64,000 nt of DNA from the NCBI RefSeq assembly GCF_029428875.1, contig NZ_JAJSOO010000001.1, positions 1,674,001 through 1,738,000 of the forward strand, written 5' to 3'. Position 1 is the first letter of the stretch. Each line of letters starts with the position of its first letter. Made by a program: the position numbers and the translations under genes. This document shows positions 25,272 to 32,825 of the stretch, one piece after another. The notes under the pieces were generated by a model. That model searched no databases, was not told the origin of the DNA, and saw nothing but the letters and a program-made list of their open reading frames with translations. The stretch is from Streptomyces sp. JH34. GTDB taxonomy: Bacteria; Actinomycetota; Actinomycetes; Streptomycetales; Streptomycetaceae.

Positions 25272-26738
25272 GTGACCATGGCAGACAACTTCCTGCACCT
25301 CTCCCACACGCAGTTCCTCAAGGCGGTGGTCGGCGGCTCGATCTTCCCGTACACCGAGCACCGGATCCCCAAACCCAGCGGCGGAATACGGACCTTGCAC
25401 GCTCCGGTCCCGCGGCTGTCCGTGTTGCAGCAGGGGATTCTGGCCCGTCTGGGGACTCTTCCAGCCAGGTTCCAGCCTCACCCGGCAGCGTTCGCCTACC
25501 GAGGTGGCCGCTCGGTCGTGGACTGTGCCGCCATCCATCTACGTGCCCACACCGTGATCCGCCTGGACATCGCCGACTTCTTCGGGAGCATCCGCGAGCG
25601 ACATGTCCACGCCGCGCTGAAAGACGCCTGGGCTCGCCCGACGGAGCGGAAGTACCGGATCGATCTTGTGGAGGACGGTGACGGCCGCCGGGACGTCGGC
25701 CTGCGTCGTGTCGGCCGCACCCTGAGTACGTACACCACCGCACGGCTGGTCACCGTGTCTCCGCCCGGGCCGAGTCGGACGTGGACGAACCGTGGCACCG
25801 GGCGTCGCAGCGTGTACCTGGAGGCCACGGGGCAGAGCTTCACCGTCAGTAGGCCCGAGCTGCTCCACAAGGACACCCGCGAGGGGTTCCTGCCTCAGGG
25901 CGCTCCCACAAGCGGATACCTGTCGAACATCGTCATGCGCGACGTCGACGCCGCGATCACGCACCTGGCAGAGTCCTTGGGTCTGCGCTACACGCGCTAC
26001 AGCGACGACATGTACTTCTCCAGCCGGCGGCTCGTCCGCCACGAGAAGGCCGACCGCCTCGTGGACGGCGTGAAGAAGGCACTGACCCCGCTGGGCATGA
26101 AACTCAACACGAAGAAGACCTACGTGGCCCGTTCCGGCGCGCGCCGCAGCGTGCTGGGCATCCTTGTCGACGGCCCCACTCCGCGGCTGACGCGCGAGTA
26201 CAAGCGCCGCATCACCAAGCATGTGCGCGGAGCCGCGTCGTTCGGTATCGAGCAGCACAGCCGTCACCAGGGGTTCAAGGGCCTGGCCGACTTGGACGCC
26301 CACGTGACCGGGCTGCTGTCGTTCGCGCACATGGTCGAGCCCGGCTGGGCCGGGGAACAACTCACGGACTGGAAGCGGCTGCGCGAGATCCCGTTCGAGC
26401 ACGAAGAACCAGTGATCACGCAGCACGGTCTCGATTGGTACTGGGACGAAGAGGTCGAGGTCTCGCAGTCGTCAGACCTGGCCAAGGCATCCATCGACGA
26501 CCTCGTGCGCGGCGCCCAGCGCATCGCCGCTGCTGATCTTCCAGCCGCGCGGGCCCTACATGCTCGTGTACGACGTCGGGGACACCGAAGCCCTGCCCGG
26601 GGCTCAGCCTTTGCCCAGGACGATCACCGCCCCCGCGTCGGTGTCCTCTCGCGTCGGCGAGAAGGGGCTCGTCGAGGTCTGGCACCACACCAGGACGAAC
26701 CTCGCGCCCCTGGGAATCCGTCTCACCCTGGTCAATGA
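25272..26738 (+). CDS. Retron-like reverse transcriptase (3' part overlaps peptidase frame)
   Basis: The frame has 488 codons, of which about 1-425 look like real protein. Reverse transcriptase motifs are complete: motif A RLDIADFF (Asp99), LPQGAPTSGYLSN (207-219) and the catalytic YSDD (243-246). CAAIH (85-89) sits where retron RTs have NAxxH, and VLG (294-296) where they have VTG. An insert of about 75 residues separates motif A from the LPQG motif. After about residue 425 the frame reads through the overlapping peptidase gene and becomes Arg-rich and non-homologous. The GTG start at 25272 follows GAGG by 7 bases. Retron RTs copy a nearby structured RNA and act in phage defence; an RNA partner is not proven here. 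Confidence 0.88.
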   Translation: MTMADNFLHLSHTQFLKAVVGGSIFPYTEHRIPKPSGGIRTLHAPVPRLSVLQQGILARLGTLPARFQPHPAAFAYRGGRSVVDCAAIHLRAHTVIRLDIADFFGSIRERHVHAALKDAWARPTERKYRIDLVEDGDGRRDVGLRRVGRTLSTYTTARLVTVSPPGPSRTWTNRGTGRRSVYLEATGQSFTVSRPELLHKDTREGFLPQGAPTSGYLSNIVMRDVDAAITHLAESLGLRYTRYSDDMYFSSRRLVRHEKADRLVDGVKKALTPLGMKLNTKKTYVARSGARRSVLGILVDGPTPRLTREYKRRITKHVRGAASFGIEQHSRHQGFKGLADLDAHVTGLLSFAHMVEPGWAGEQLTDWKRLREIPFEHEEPVITQHGLDWYWDEEVEVSQSSDLAKASIDDLVRGAQRIAAADLPAARALHARVRRRGHRSPARGSAFAQDDHRPRVGVLSRRREGARRGLAPHQDEPRAPGNPSHPGQ

Positions 26739-27225
26739 CGGGGCCTCCTCCTACGGGCGTGCGTATCGCACCAGGTCCGGCGGGTTCGTCGAGCGTTCCG
26801 GCAGCAGGCCCGGGGATCGACCGGAGAGGTACCCGACGCTGTTCGAGATCGAGGTCAACCGGAACCTGCCTCTGCTGGACCGGTACGCCACCCTTGCCCA
26901 CGAGCTCGGCCATCTGTTGTGCGGGCATCTCGGTGCGGGCCCCGGGGGCTCCTGGCCCGACCGGAGATCGCGGCCCTTCTCGGACGAGGAACGCGTCACG
27001 GCCCATGCCCGCAATGAGGTCGAGGCCGAGTCCATCGCCTACATGGTCCTCAAACGGCTGGACCCGGATGTCCAGATGGGCGACTACATCATCGGACACC
27101 TCGGCGTCGGCCAGCAGGTTCCGGAGAGCGTTGCGCTCAACCTCACGTTCAAGGCCGCCGGCCTGATCATCGAGATGGGCGCAAAGCGCCTCTCTGCTAC
27201 CAAGCTCCAGAAGCCCAAGAAGTAG
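26560..27225 (+). CDS. ImmA/IrrE-type zinc metallopeptidase domain
   Basis: The 221-residue protein carries HELGH (114-118) and a downstream acidic ligand in NEVEAESIAY (about Glu155), the zinc site of ImmA/IrrE peptidases, which cleave repressors in mobile-element and stress responses. Homologous-looking sequence continues upstream of the ATG in the same frame (LLIFQPRGPY, from about 26530), and no ribosome site precedes the ATG. The domain may therefore originally have been fused to the reverse transcriptase, with a +1 shift near 26530-26550. Alternatively it is a separate gene translated by coupling. It ends 113 bases before the TetR gene. The peptidase call is firm; the start is not. Confidence 0.82.
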   Translation: MLVYDVGDTEALPGAQPLPRTITAPASVSSRVGEKGLVEVWHHTRTNLAPLGIRLTLVNDGASSYGRAYRTRSGGFVERSGSRPGDRPERYPTLFEIEVNRNLPLLDRYATLAHELGHLLCGHLGAGPGGSWPDRRSRPFSDEERVTAHARNEVEAESIAYMVLKRLDPDVQMGDYIIGHLGVGQQVPESVALNLTFKAAGLIIEMGAKRLSATKLQKPKK

Positions 27226-27338
27226 ACCGGTCCGCCGCCCTGGACGGGTCAGTCCAGTGTGGCGCGGACCCGTCAGGCATGCTCGTGCTGGCGTCGAGAA
27301 GACGGCACGGCCCGCTGTCGCCGAGGTCGGCCGAGCGA

Positions 27339-27971
27339 TCAATCCGGTGTGCGCGCATCGGGCGAAGGCAGAGGCGACCGCCCGAGCGAGGCCAGGAAGT
27401 CGTCGAGCATCACGGTCTGCACGTCGGCAGGGAACCGGTCGGGGTCGAAGAGCGCCTGCACGACCAGCCCGTGCGTGAACGCGACTGCCGCAGCCGCCAG
27501 TTGTTCGGCGTCGGCATGCGCATCGCCCAACTGTCCCAACCGGCTGGCCGCTTCGAGATGCGGCCGGACCATCCCCCGCAACCGCGTGTAGCGCCCGGCC
27601 TGCTCGCCGGCCAGCCCCTCGTCGGCAAGCGCGAGGTCCCAGGAGCTGACCCAGATGCGGTTGCGGGCGGTGTCGTCCGGCGTCAGCGGCAGGATGTCCA
27701 GCAGTATGGCGCGCACCGACGGCAGCCCCTCGGCGGGCCGCGCGCGGCGCGGGCGTTCCGCGGTACGTACCTCCAGCAGGTCCAGCGCGTGCGCGATCAG
27801 AGCGCGCTTGGTCGGGAAGTAGTGCATGAGCATCCCCGTCGAGCCGTTCATCGCGGCGGCGACGGCTCGCAGGGTCAGCCCGCCGAACCCCTTGTCGGCG
27901 AGCACGGCCCACACCGCCTCGGAAACGTCCTTGCGGCGGGCTTCACGGTCTCCGGGTGCGGGTGGCGGCAT
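27339..27971 (-). CDS. TetR/AcrR family repressor
   Basis: The 210-residue protein has a TetR helix-turn-helix at the N-terminus (about 12-60: VSEAVWAVLADKGFGGLTLR, then MNGSTGMLMHYFPTKRALI) and a BetI-like C-terminal ligand domain. It diverges from a GNAT/SnoaL fusion gene across a 60-base gap that contains a 24-base near-palindrome. It therefore probably represses itself and that gene. The ATG at 27971 is the first residue of the conserved part. The ligand is unknown. Confidence 0.93.
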   Translation of the reverse strand: MPPPAPGDREARRKDVSEAVWAVLADKGFGGLTLRAVAAAMNGSTGMLMHYFPTKRALIAHALDLLEVRTAERPRRARPAEGLPSVRAILLDILPLTPDDTARNRIWVSSWDLALADEGLAGEQAGRYTRLRGMVRPHLEAASRLGQLGDAHADAEQLAAAAVAFTHGLVVQALFDPDRFPADVQTVMLDDFLASLGRSPLPSPDARTPD

Positions 27972-27981
27972 GCTGCTAGCT

Positions 27982-28005
27982 TACGTACCGAACGCTCGTT
28001 ACGTA
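27982..28005. promoter_or_regulatory. Probable TetR operator
   Basis: This 24-base sequence matches its own complement at 20 positions and begins and ends with TACGTA. It lies alone in the 60-base gap between the TetR gene and the divergent GNAT gene, the expected place for an operator controlling both. Confidence 0.75.
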
Positions 28006-28031
28006 CCCCGCAGCATCGAACCGAGGTCCCC

Positions 28032-28991
28032 GTGTTCATACTCCCGCTCCGCGAGAACGCCCAGCTCCGCCCCCTGGAGCCCGCGCACGCACAGGAGTTC
28101 CTCGACCACATCGACCGAGCCCGTCCGAACGTCGACCCCTGGATCCCCTGGGCGACCTTCAGCACCGACCTCGTTTCCGCCACGGCCACCCTCCAGCGCT
28201 ACGCCGACAGGCAGGCCAGCGACACGGGCCGGATCTACGGGATCTGGCGGGACGGCACCCTGGTCGGCGGCGTGATGTTCACGCGCTTCGACACGGCGTC
28301 GGGGAACTGCGAGATCGGCTGCTGGGCGGAGGAGGCGGGCCAGGGCCAGGGCCTGGTGAACCAGGCCTGCCGGGTACTGATCGACTGGGCGTTCGGGGAG
28401 CGCGGGATGAGCCGCGTCGAATGGTGGGTCTCCTCGGTCAACACCCGGAGCATCGAAGCGGCCCGCCGCCTCGGGCTGACCAGGGAGGGGGTGCTGCGGC
28501 GGCACACCGAGTACCGGGGCGAGCGACGCGACATAGAGATCTGGTCGGTCCTCTCCGACGAGTGGCCGTCCGCATCCGGCAGCACCGCGCCGACCGACAA
28601 GGCCGAGCTCGACCGCCTGATGTCCGACTTCCTCGGCGCGTTCGACAACACGAACGGCTCCAGCCCCGAAGTCGACGTGATCCGCCAGGTGTTCATCCCT
28701 CAGGGAATGATCATCAGCAACACCGGGACGGGCCCCGTGGTCTACGACCTCGACGCGTTCATCGAGCCTCGGGCGAAGATGCTCACCGACGGGACGCTGA
28801 CGGAGTTCTCCGAGTGGGAGGTCTCCGAGCGGACGGAGATCTTCGAGTCGATCGCGCACCGCACCAGCGAATACCGCAAGTCCGGCTTCCACGACGGCGA
28901 GCGGTTCGAGGGCGCGGGCCGCAAGACGACCCAGTTCGTACGGACGCCCACCGGCTGGCGGATGGCCGCGCTGACCTGGGAGGACAATTAG
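28032..28991 (+). CDS. GNAT acetyltransferase fused to SnoaL/DUF4440-like domain
   Basis: The GTG at 28032, with GAGG five bases upstream, gives 319 residues. Residues 1 to about 178 form a RimJ/RimL-type GNAT domain (LRPLEPAHAQEFLDHID; the acetyl-CoA loop region EEAGQGQGLVNQACRVL; then SVNTRSIEAARRLGLTREG). Residues about 190-319 look like a SnoaL/DUF4440-type fold (DKAELDRLMSDFLGAF, ending in TGWRMAALTWEDN). The two domains are normally separate proteins, so this fusion is unusual. GNAT enzymes of this group acetylate protein N-termini or small amines; the substrate is unknown. It is divergent from the TetR gene and probably repressed by it. Confidence 0.88.
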   Translation: MFILPLRENAQLRPLEPAHAQEFLDHIDRARPNVDPWIPWATFSTDLVSATATLQRYADRQASDTGRIYGIWRDGTLVGGVMFTRFDTASGNCEIGCWAEEAGQGQGLVNQACRVLIDWAFGERGMSRVEWWVSSVNTRSIEAARRLGLTREGVLRRHTEYRGERRDIEIWSVLSDEWPSASGSTAPTDKAELDRLMSDFLGAFDNTNGSSPEVDVIRQVFIPQGMIISNTGTGPVVYDLDAFIEPRAKMLTDGTLTEFSEWEVSERTEIFESIAHRTSEYRKSGFHDGERFEGAGRKTTQFVRTPTGWRMAALTWEDN

Positions 28992-29014
28992 ACAGGCCCC
29001 CAGACTGGGTCTGT
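28992..29014 (+). terminator. Short hairpin after the GNAT gene
   Basis: ACAGGCCC (28992-28999) pairs with GGGTCTGT (29007-29014) with one G-U pair and a 7-base loop, immediately after the stop codon. Confidence 0.6.
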
Positions 29015-29306
29015 CGGTGCCGAATACCTCAAGCGGCACCTGCTGCACCAAGACGTCTGCCTCGAACGCGTCCGCGGCGACCGGGTGCTGCACGAGGCGC
29101 TGCCCGTCGGCGCCGACCCGCCGCACCTCGCCCTGGTCCTCAACCTGTCCCGCACCGCGGCGAGCCGTTACGCGGCCATCGCCCAGAACCAGCTCGACCA
29201 CCAGATCGAGCGCCCGCCGAGAGCGAATGAGTCTCCTGCCGATTCAGGACCTGTCTTCGCCCATACGTTCACGGACAGCTGTGGCCATTGGTTGCTGTGG
29301 ATCTAA
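29012..29306 (+). pseudogene. C-terminal remnant, possibly of a site-specific recombinase
   Basis: About 97 codons stay open to a TAA at 29306 but have no start. The first two thirds have clear coding character (EYLKRHLLHQDVCLERV, then GADPPHLALVLNLSRTAASR, YAAIAQNQLDHQIE). The segment with HLALVLNLSRTAASRY resembles the C-terminal helices of tyrosine-recombinase-like proteins in Streptomyces mobile elements, but no catalytic Arg or Tyr is present in the fragment. The family call is tentative. The last 25 residues look random. A second small fragment with one membrane helix (FPLLIGVAALIGLLIGVV) follows at about 29345-29438. Both indicate debris of an older insertion. Confidence 0.45.
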
Positions 29307-29421
29307 CCGTGGCAGGTGCTGCGAAGGCGAGGCCGGAGCGCCTTTCCCCTACTCATCGGCGTGGCGGCACTGATCGGCCTGCTGATCGGCGTCGTCGCAA
29401 CCCTCCTCGGGCGTCGTCGGG

Positions 29422-29865
29422 TCAGTGCCAGTCGCTGATCTTCACGTCACGCGGCTCGGGGGCACCTTCCCCGGTCTCCAGGAGTCGCTTGAGGCTCATC
29501 AGGAAAGTGGCCCACTTGGTGGTGCAGTGGTACATGAACTCGACCGGCTCACGCCAGCCCTCGTGCTTGAACAGCACGATCGTGTAGTCGCCGTCCTGAC
29601 GGAGGTCCCACTGCACACTGGTGCCGATCCACTCCTGCGGTCCGTCCACGACGTCCCAGCGGACGAGCCGGCCCGGATCGAGCTCGACGACCTTCATGTC
29701 GAACCCGCCCGGCCCGAACCGGAACTCGATCACGCCCCCGGGGTCGGTCTCCCCCGACGTCTTCTCGGTCCACCAGCCGGACAAACCGTCCAAGGTGGTC
29801 AGCGCCTCGTACACGTCCTCCGGCGAGGACTGCTCGACGCCGATGCGGTGAAGGATGTCTGCCAT
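29422..29865 (-). CDS. SRPBCC (AHSA1-type) protein
   Basis: The 147-residue protein from the ATG at 29865 has the START-like fold typical of AHSA1 proteins: a helical start (ILHRIGVEQSSPEDVYEALT), the WW motif in GLSGWWTEKT, and a C-terminal long helix (WATFLMSLKRLLETGEG). Such proteins bind hydrophobic ligands; those linked to ArsR regulators are widespread and mostly uncharacterised. It is the last gene of a three-gene minus-strand operon (SRPBCC, ArsR, SRPBCC). Its start lies 14 bases from the ArsR stop. No catalytic role can be assigned. Confidence 0.92.
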   Translation of the reverse strand: MADILHRIGVEQSSPEDVYEALTTLDGLSGWWTEKTSGETDPGGVIEFRFGPGGFDMKVVELDPGRLVRWDVVDGPQEWIGTSVQWDLRQDGDYTIVLFKHEGWREPVEFMYHCTTKWATFLMSLKRLLETGEGAPEPRDVKISDWH

Positions 29866-29879
29866 CTCCGTGTTCCTCT

Positions 29880-30233
29880 CTACTGCTTCTTCTCGGTCTC
29901 GTTGTTCGTCTCCTTGCCGCGCTGGATCGTCTCGGCGAGGCGCTTGATGCGCTGGAGACGGGAGCCCCAGGCAGCGCCGACGTCGGCGAGCTGGGTGACG
30001 GCGCGGGCGAGCTGGGCCTGATCGACGCGGAACTGCTTCTCGCGGCCGGCTGTGGTGGCGTGCACCAGGCCGACCCGGTCCAGGACGACGAGGTGCTTCG
30101 CCACCGCCTGACGGGTCACCGGCAGGTGCTCGCTCAGGCTGGTCGCCGTCCCACTGCCTTCGCTCAGCAACAGGTCGAGCATCCGGCGCCGGGTCGGGTC
30201 GCCGACCGCCGACCAGAGGTCGTCGTCCACCAT
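29880..30233 (-). CDS. ArsR family repressor
   Basis: The 117-residue protein is a winged-helix ArsR regulator (LWSAVGDPTRRRMLDLLL, then SLSEHLPVTRQAVAKHLVVL). The metal-binding ELCVC-type box of ArsR/SmtB is absent, so it belongs to the non-metal group that accompanies AHSA1-type SRPBCC proteins. It starts at the ATG at 30233 (a GTG at 30236 is possible), five bases after the stop of the upstream SRPBCC gene. Its Lys/Glu-rich tail is long. The GCAAC-N5-GTTGC repeats at 30715-30777, in front of the first operon gene, are its likely binding sites. Confidence 0.92.
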   Translation of the reverse strand: MVDDDLWSAVGDPTRRRMLDLLLSEGSGTATSLSEHLPVTRQAVAKHLVVLDRVGLVHATTAGREKQFRVDQAQLARAVTQLADVGAAWGSRLQRIKRLAETIQRGKETNNETEKKQ

Positions 30234-30238
30234 CACGC

Positions 30239-30700
30239 TTACGCACCCGCTCCGACCTTCGCGGCGTACTCCGGCAGCCGCGGCAGGTAGAAGTCCCAAC
30301 CGGTGACGTGCTCGGCGTACTCGGCGGCAACCTTCGCCTCGTCCCAGCCGCGCTCGCGGAAGCCGCTCTCGGTCATCCGCAGGAGCGTCCCCGTCCCGAC
30401 GGGCTCGAGCTCGAAGACGACTAGGTTCGAGTTGCCCGGGGCGGCTGACTCCCCCTCCTCGTGGGTCCACCGGAAGGAGAAGAGCCGCGGCGGCACGGCG
30501 TCCACGACCGCGAACTGCACCCAGGTACCGCCCTGCGAGCAGTCCCCGAAGCCGATCCGCCCCGCTCCCCCGGGCGCGGCCGGGAACTCCGCCTCGTCCG
30601 GCCACCACTCGCGCAGGTGCTCGGGACTGCTCACCACGTCGAAGACGACCTCGGGGGAGGCGTCGATCTGGATCTCCCGCTCTATCGTTCCGAATTCCAT
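30239..30700 (-). CDS. SRPBCC (AHSA1-type) protein, first gene of ArsR operon
   Basis: The 153-residue protein from the ATG at 30700 has an AHSA1-type START fold (EREIQIDASPEVVFDVVSSP, EHLREWWPDEA, then a C-terminal helix ending GWDFYLPRLPEYAAKVG). AGGTGG precedes the start by 5 bases. It shares the fold with the third gene of the operon but the two are divergent in sequence, so they are paralogues or independently recruited. The promoter region contains two inverted repeats likely bound by the ArsR protein encoded next. Confidence 0.92.
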   Translation of the reverse strand: MEFGTIEREIQIDASPEVVFDVVSSPEHLREWWPDEAEFPAAPGGAGRIGFGDCSQGGTWVQFAVVDAVPPRLFSFRWTHEEGESAAPGNSNLVVFELEPVGTGTLLRMTESGFRERGWDEAKVAAEYAEHVTGWDFYLPRLPEYAAKVGAGA

Positions 30701-30714
30701 GCTCGCCACCTTCT

Positions 30715-30729
30715 GCAACGTTTGGTTGC
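30715..30729. promoter_or_regulatory. Inverted repeat GCAAC-N5-GTTGC, site 1
   Basis: A perfect 5-base inverted repeat with a 5-base spacer lies 15 bases upstream of the first SRPBCC gene. It is the same motif as site 2, 46 bases further upstream. Confidence 0.72.
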
Positions 30730-30758
30730 GTATCAACCTAGTCGACTCGTCGAGGATT

Positions 30759-30777
30759 ACGCAACCGTTAGTTGCGT
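30759..30777. promoter_or_regulatory. Inverted repeat ACGCAAC-N5-GTTGCGT, site 2
   Basis: A perfect 7-base inverted repeat with a 5-base spacer. Two copies of one palindrome upstream of an operon that encodes an ArsR protein are best read as its operators. Confidence 0.75.
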
Positions 30778-30930
30778 GACGGTAGGCCGAAGAGGTCGTG
30801 CCGGTGACAGCGCACGGCACACGGCGCGCACCACGCGCCCGGAGGTCACCTGGTCCGACCCTGCACGCCTGGCCGAGCCCATGAAACGCCCGGTCAGCCC
30901 GTTCACCGCACGGCGCACCTCCCCCGAAAT

Positions 30931-30946
30931 ATACCCCCGGGGGTAC
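30931..30946. promoter_or_regulatory. CstR/CsoR-type operator 1 (sulfur operon)
   Basis: The perfect palindrome TACCCCCGGGGGTA (30932-30945) is the A/T-flanked C-tract/G-tract operator of CsoR-family repressors. It lies 55 bases before the dioxygenase gene, whose downstream neighbour encodes such a repressor. Confidence 0.9.
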
Positions 30947-30965
30947 GGTGTTACGGTAAACCAAA

Positions 30966-30979
30966 TACCCCGGGGGGTA
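30966..30979. promoter_or_regulatory. CstR/CsoR-type operator 2 (sulfur operon)
   Basis: TACCCCGGGGGGTA, one base off a perfect palindrome, is the second copy, 34 bases after the first. It lies about 20 bases before the dioxygenase GTG. Confidence 0.9.
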
Positions 30980-31000
30980 ATTTTCGACGAGAGGATCCCC

Positions 31001-32359
31001 GTGTTCTTCATCGACACCATCGAGCTCGAGGGCCTGGGCAACCGCAGCTACCTCGCCGGCGGCGGCCGGGCGGCCGTGGCCGTGGATCCGCCGCGCGACT
31101 TCGATCAGGTCCTGGCCGTCGCGGCCCGGCGGGGGGTGCGGATATCCCACGTGGTGGAGACGCACGTCCACAACGACTACGTCACCGGCGGCCTGGAGCT
31201 CGCACGCGTGACCGGCGCCGTCTATCTCGTCCCGGCCGGTGCGCACGTCTCGTTCGCCCGGACCCCCGTCGCCGACGGGGACACGGTCGACGTCGACGAC
31301 GGCCTGACCCTGGCGGCGGTGGCGACGCCGGGCCACACCCCGCACCACACCGCCTACGTACTCGCCGAGGCGGGGCAGCCGGTCGCCGCGTTCACCGGAG
31401 GCTCGCTGCTCATCGGCACCGTCGGCCGGCCCGACCTCGTCGAGCCGCGCCTCACCGAGCGGCTGGCACGCGCCCAGCACGCCTCGGCCCACCGCCTCGC
31501 CGACGCCCTGCCCGACGACACCACGGTCCTGCCCACGCACGGTTTCGGCAGCTTCTGCTCCTCCGCGCAGGCGGACGGCGACGCCACGACGATCGGCAAG
31601 GAGAGGGCCGGCAACACCGCCCTCACCACGGACGTGGACACCTTCGTCGCCGACCTGCTCTCCGGGCTGGAGGACGTGCCCGCGTACTACGCTCACATGG
31701 CCCCCGCCAACGCCGCCGGCGCCGCCCCCCTCGACCTGACCCCGCCCGCGTTCGCGGACCCGGAGGAGATCGCCGCACGCCTCGCGGCCGGGGAGTGGGT
31801 CGTGGACCTGCGCAACCGGGTCGCGTTCGCCGAGGGGCACGTGGCGGGCTCGTTCAACTTCGAGGCCGACGGAAAGCTCGCCACCTATCTCGCCTGGCTG
31901 ATCCCGTGGGGCAAGCCGGTCACCCTCCTCGCGGAGTCGGCCGAGCAACTGGCCTCCGCCCAGCGGGAACTGGTGCGGGTCGGCATCGACCGCCCGGCCG
32001 CGGCCGCGACCGGCGGCCCCGCCTCGTGGCTCCGCGACGACGAGAGCGCGGCGTCCTTCCCCCGGGCCACGTTCGCGGAACTCTCGGCACAGGCGAGGGA
32101 CGGGATCGTCGTACTCGACGTACGCCGCGCATCCGAGCGTGCGGAGGGCTGGATCGAGGGATCGGTGCACGTGCCCGTCCACGAGGTGCACCGCCGCATC
32201 GGCGACGTGCCCGACGGCACGGTCTGGGTGCACTGCGCGGGCGGAATGCGCGCCGGGATCGCCGCATCGCTGCTGGACGCCGCGGGGCGACGCGTCGTCG
32301 CCGTGGACGACGGCTTCGCCGCCGCCACCGAGGCCGGGCTGACCGTCGTCACCGGCTGA
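31001..32359 (+). CDS. Persulfide dioxygenase-like MBL protein with two rhodanese domains
   Basis: The 452-residue protein starts at the GTG at 31001. Residues 1 to about 230 form a metallo-beta-lactamase fold of the ETHE1/CstB type with THVHNDYVTGG (His55, His57, Asp59) and a downstream ATPGHTPHH. Two rhodanese domains follow. The first (about 245-345) lacks the active Cys; the second (about 350-452) has HCAGGMRAG with the Cys loop. Enzymes of this kind oxidise persulfides to sulfite or thiosulfate. The position after Asp59 is Tyr, as in the CstB-like branch, where classical hydrolases have His. Two CstR-type operators lie immediately upstream, and another rhodanese and an exporter follow. 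Confidence 0.9.
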   Translation: MFFIDTIELEGLGNRSYLAGGGRAAVAVDPPRDFDQVLAVAARRGVRISHVVETHVHNDYVTGGLELARVTGAVYLVPAGAHVSFARTPVADGDTVDVDDGLTLAAVATPGHTPHHTAYVLAEAGQPVAAFTGGSLLIGTVGRPDLVEPRLTERLARAQHASAHRLADALPDDTTVLPTHGFGSFCSSAQADGDATTIGKERAGNTALTTDVDTFVADLLSGLEDVPAYYAHMAPANAAGAAPLDLTPPAFADPEEIAARLAAGEWVVDLRNRVAFAEGHVAGSFNFEADGKLATYLAWLIPWGKPVTLLAESAEQLASAQRELVRVGIDRPAAAATGGPASWLRDDESAASFPRATFAELSAQARDGIVVLDVRRASERAEGWIEGSVHVPVHEVHRRIGDVPDGTVWVHCAGGMRAGIAASLLDAAGRRVVAVDDGFAAATEAGLTVVTG

Positions 32360-32459
32360 ACCGGTATCAGGTCCGTCCGACCGGGCCGACCGGGCTGACC
32401 AGGCCGACCGCACATGAACGAGAACCAGGACACAGGAAACAGGAAAGGTGACGCCGACG

Positions 32460-32825
32460 ATGTTCCTCTTCCGTAGGCGCGAACAGCGACTGTCCGTGGA
32501 CGAGGCGCGCACCCGCACCAGCGGCGACCGGCCCGAGGCCGTCCTGCTGGACGTGCGGGAGAAGTCCGAGTGGAGGGCCGGACACGCCCCGGAGGCGGTA
32601 CACGCCCCGCTGTCCGGACTCGCGGCGGGCGCCGCCCTGCCCGAGGATGCGCGGGGCCTCCCGCTCGCGGCGATATGTCGCAGCGGGCACCGCTCGCAGC
32701 AGGCCGCGAAGATCCTTGCCGCCCGGGGCGCACAGGTGGTGGACGTCAAGGGCGGTATGAACGCGTGGACCGCCGCCGGATACCCGGTCGTCGGCGAACG
32801 CGGGACCAGCGGACCGACAGCGTGA
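32460..32825 (+). CDS. Single-domain rhodanese (sulfurtransferase)
   Basis: The 121-residue protein from the ATG at 32460 is one rhodanese domain: LLDVREKSEWRAGHAPEAVH at the N-terminal part and the active-site loop AICRSGHRSQQAA with the catalytic Cys. Rhodaneses move sulfane sulfur between thiols. It has AGGAAAGG about 11 bases upstream. Its stop overlaps the GTG of the following TauE-type exporter (GTGA). It belongs to the operon controlled from the two C-tract operators upstream and may pass sulfur to the dioxygenase fusion protein. Confidence 0.93.
   Translation: MFLFRRREQRLSVDEARTRTSGDRPEAVLLDVREKSEWRAGHAPEAVHAPLSGLAAGAALPEDARGLPLAAICRSGHRSQQAAKILAARGAQVVDVKGGMNAWTAAGYPVVGERGTSGPTA

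Noticed and set aside
26550-26738. Arg-rich C-terminal end of the reverse transcriptase
   Set aside because: It is read from the other frame of the peptidase gene and has no RT-like content, so the real RT probably ends or shifts frame near 26545.
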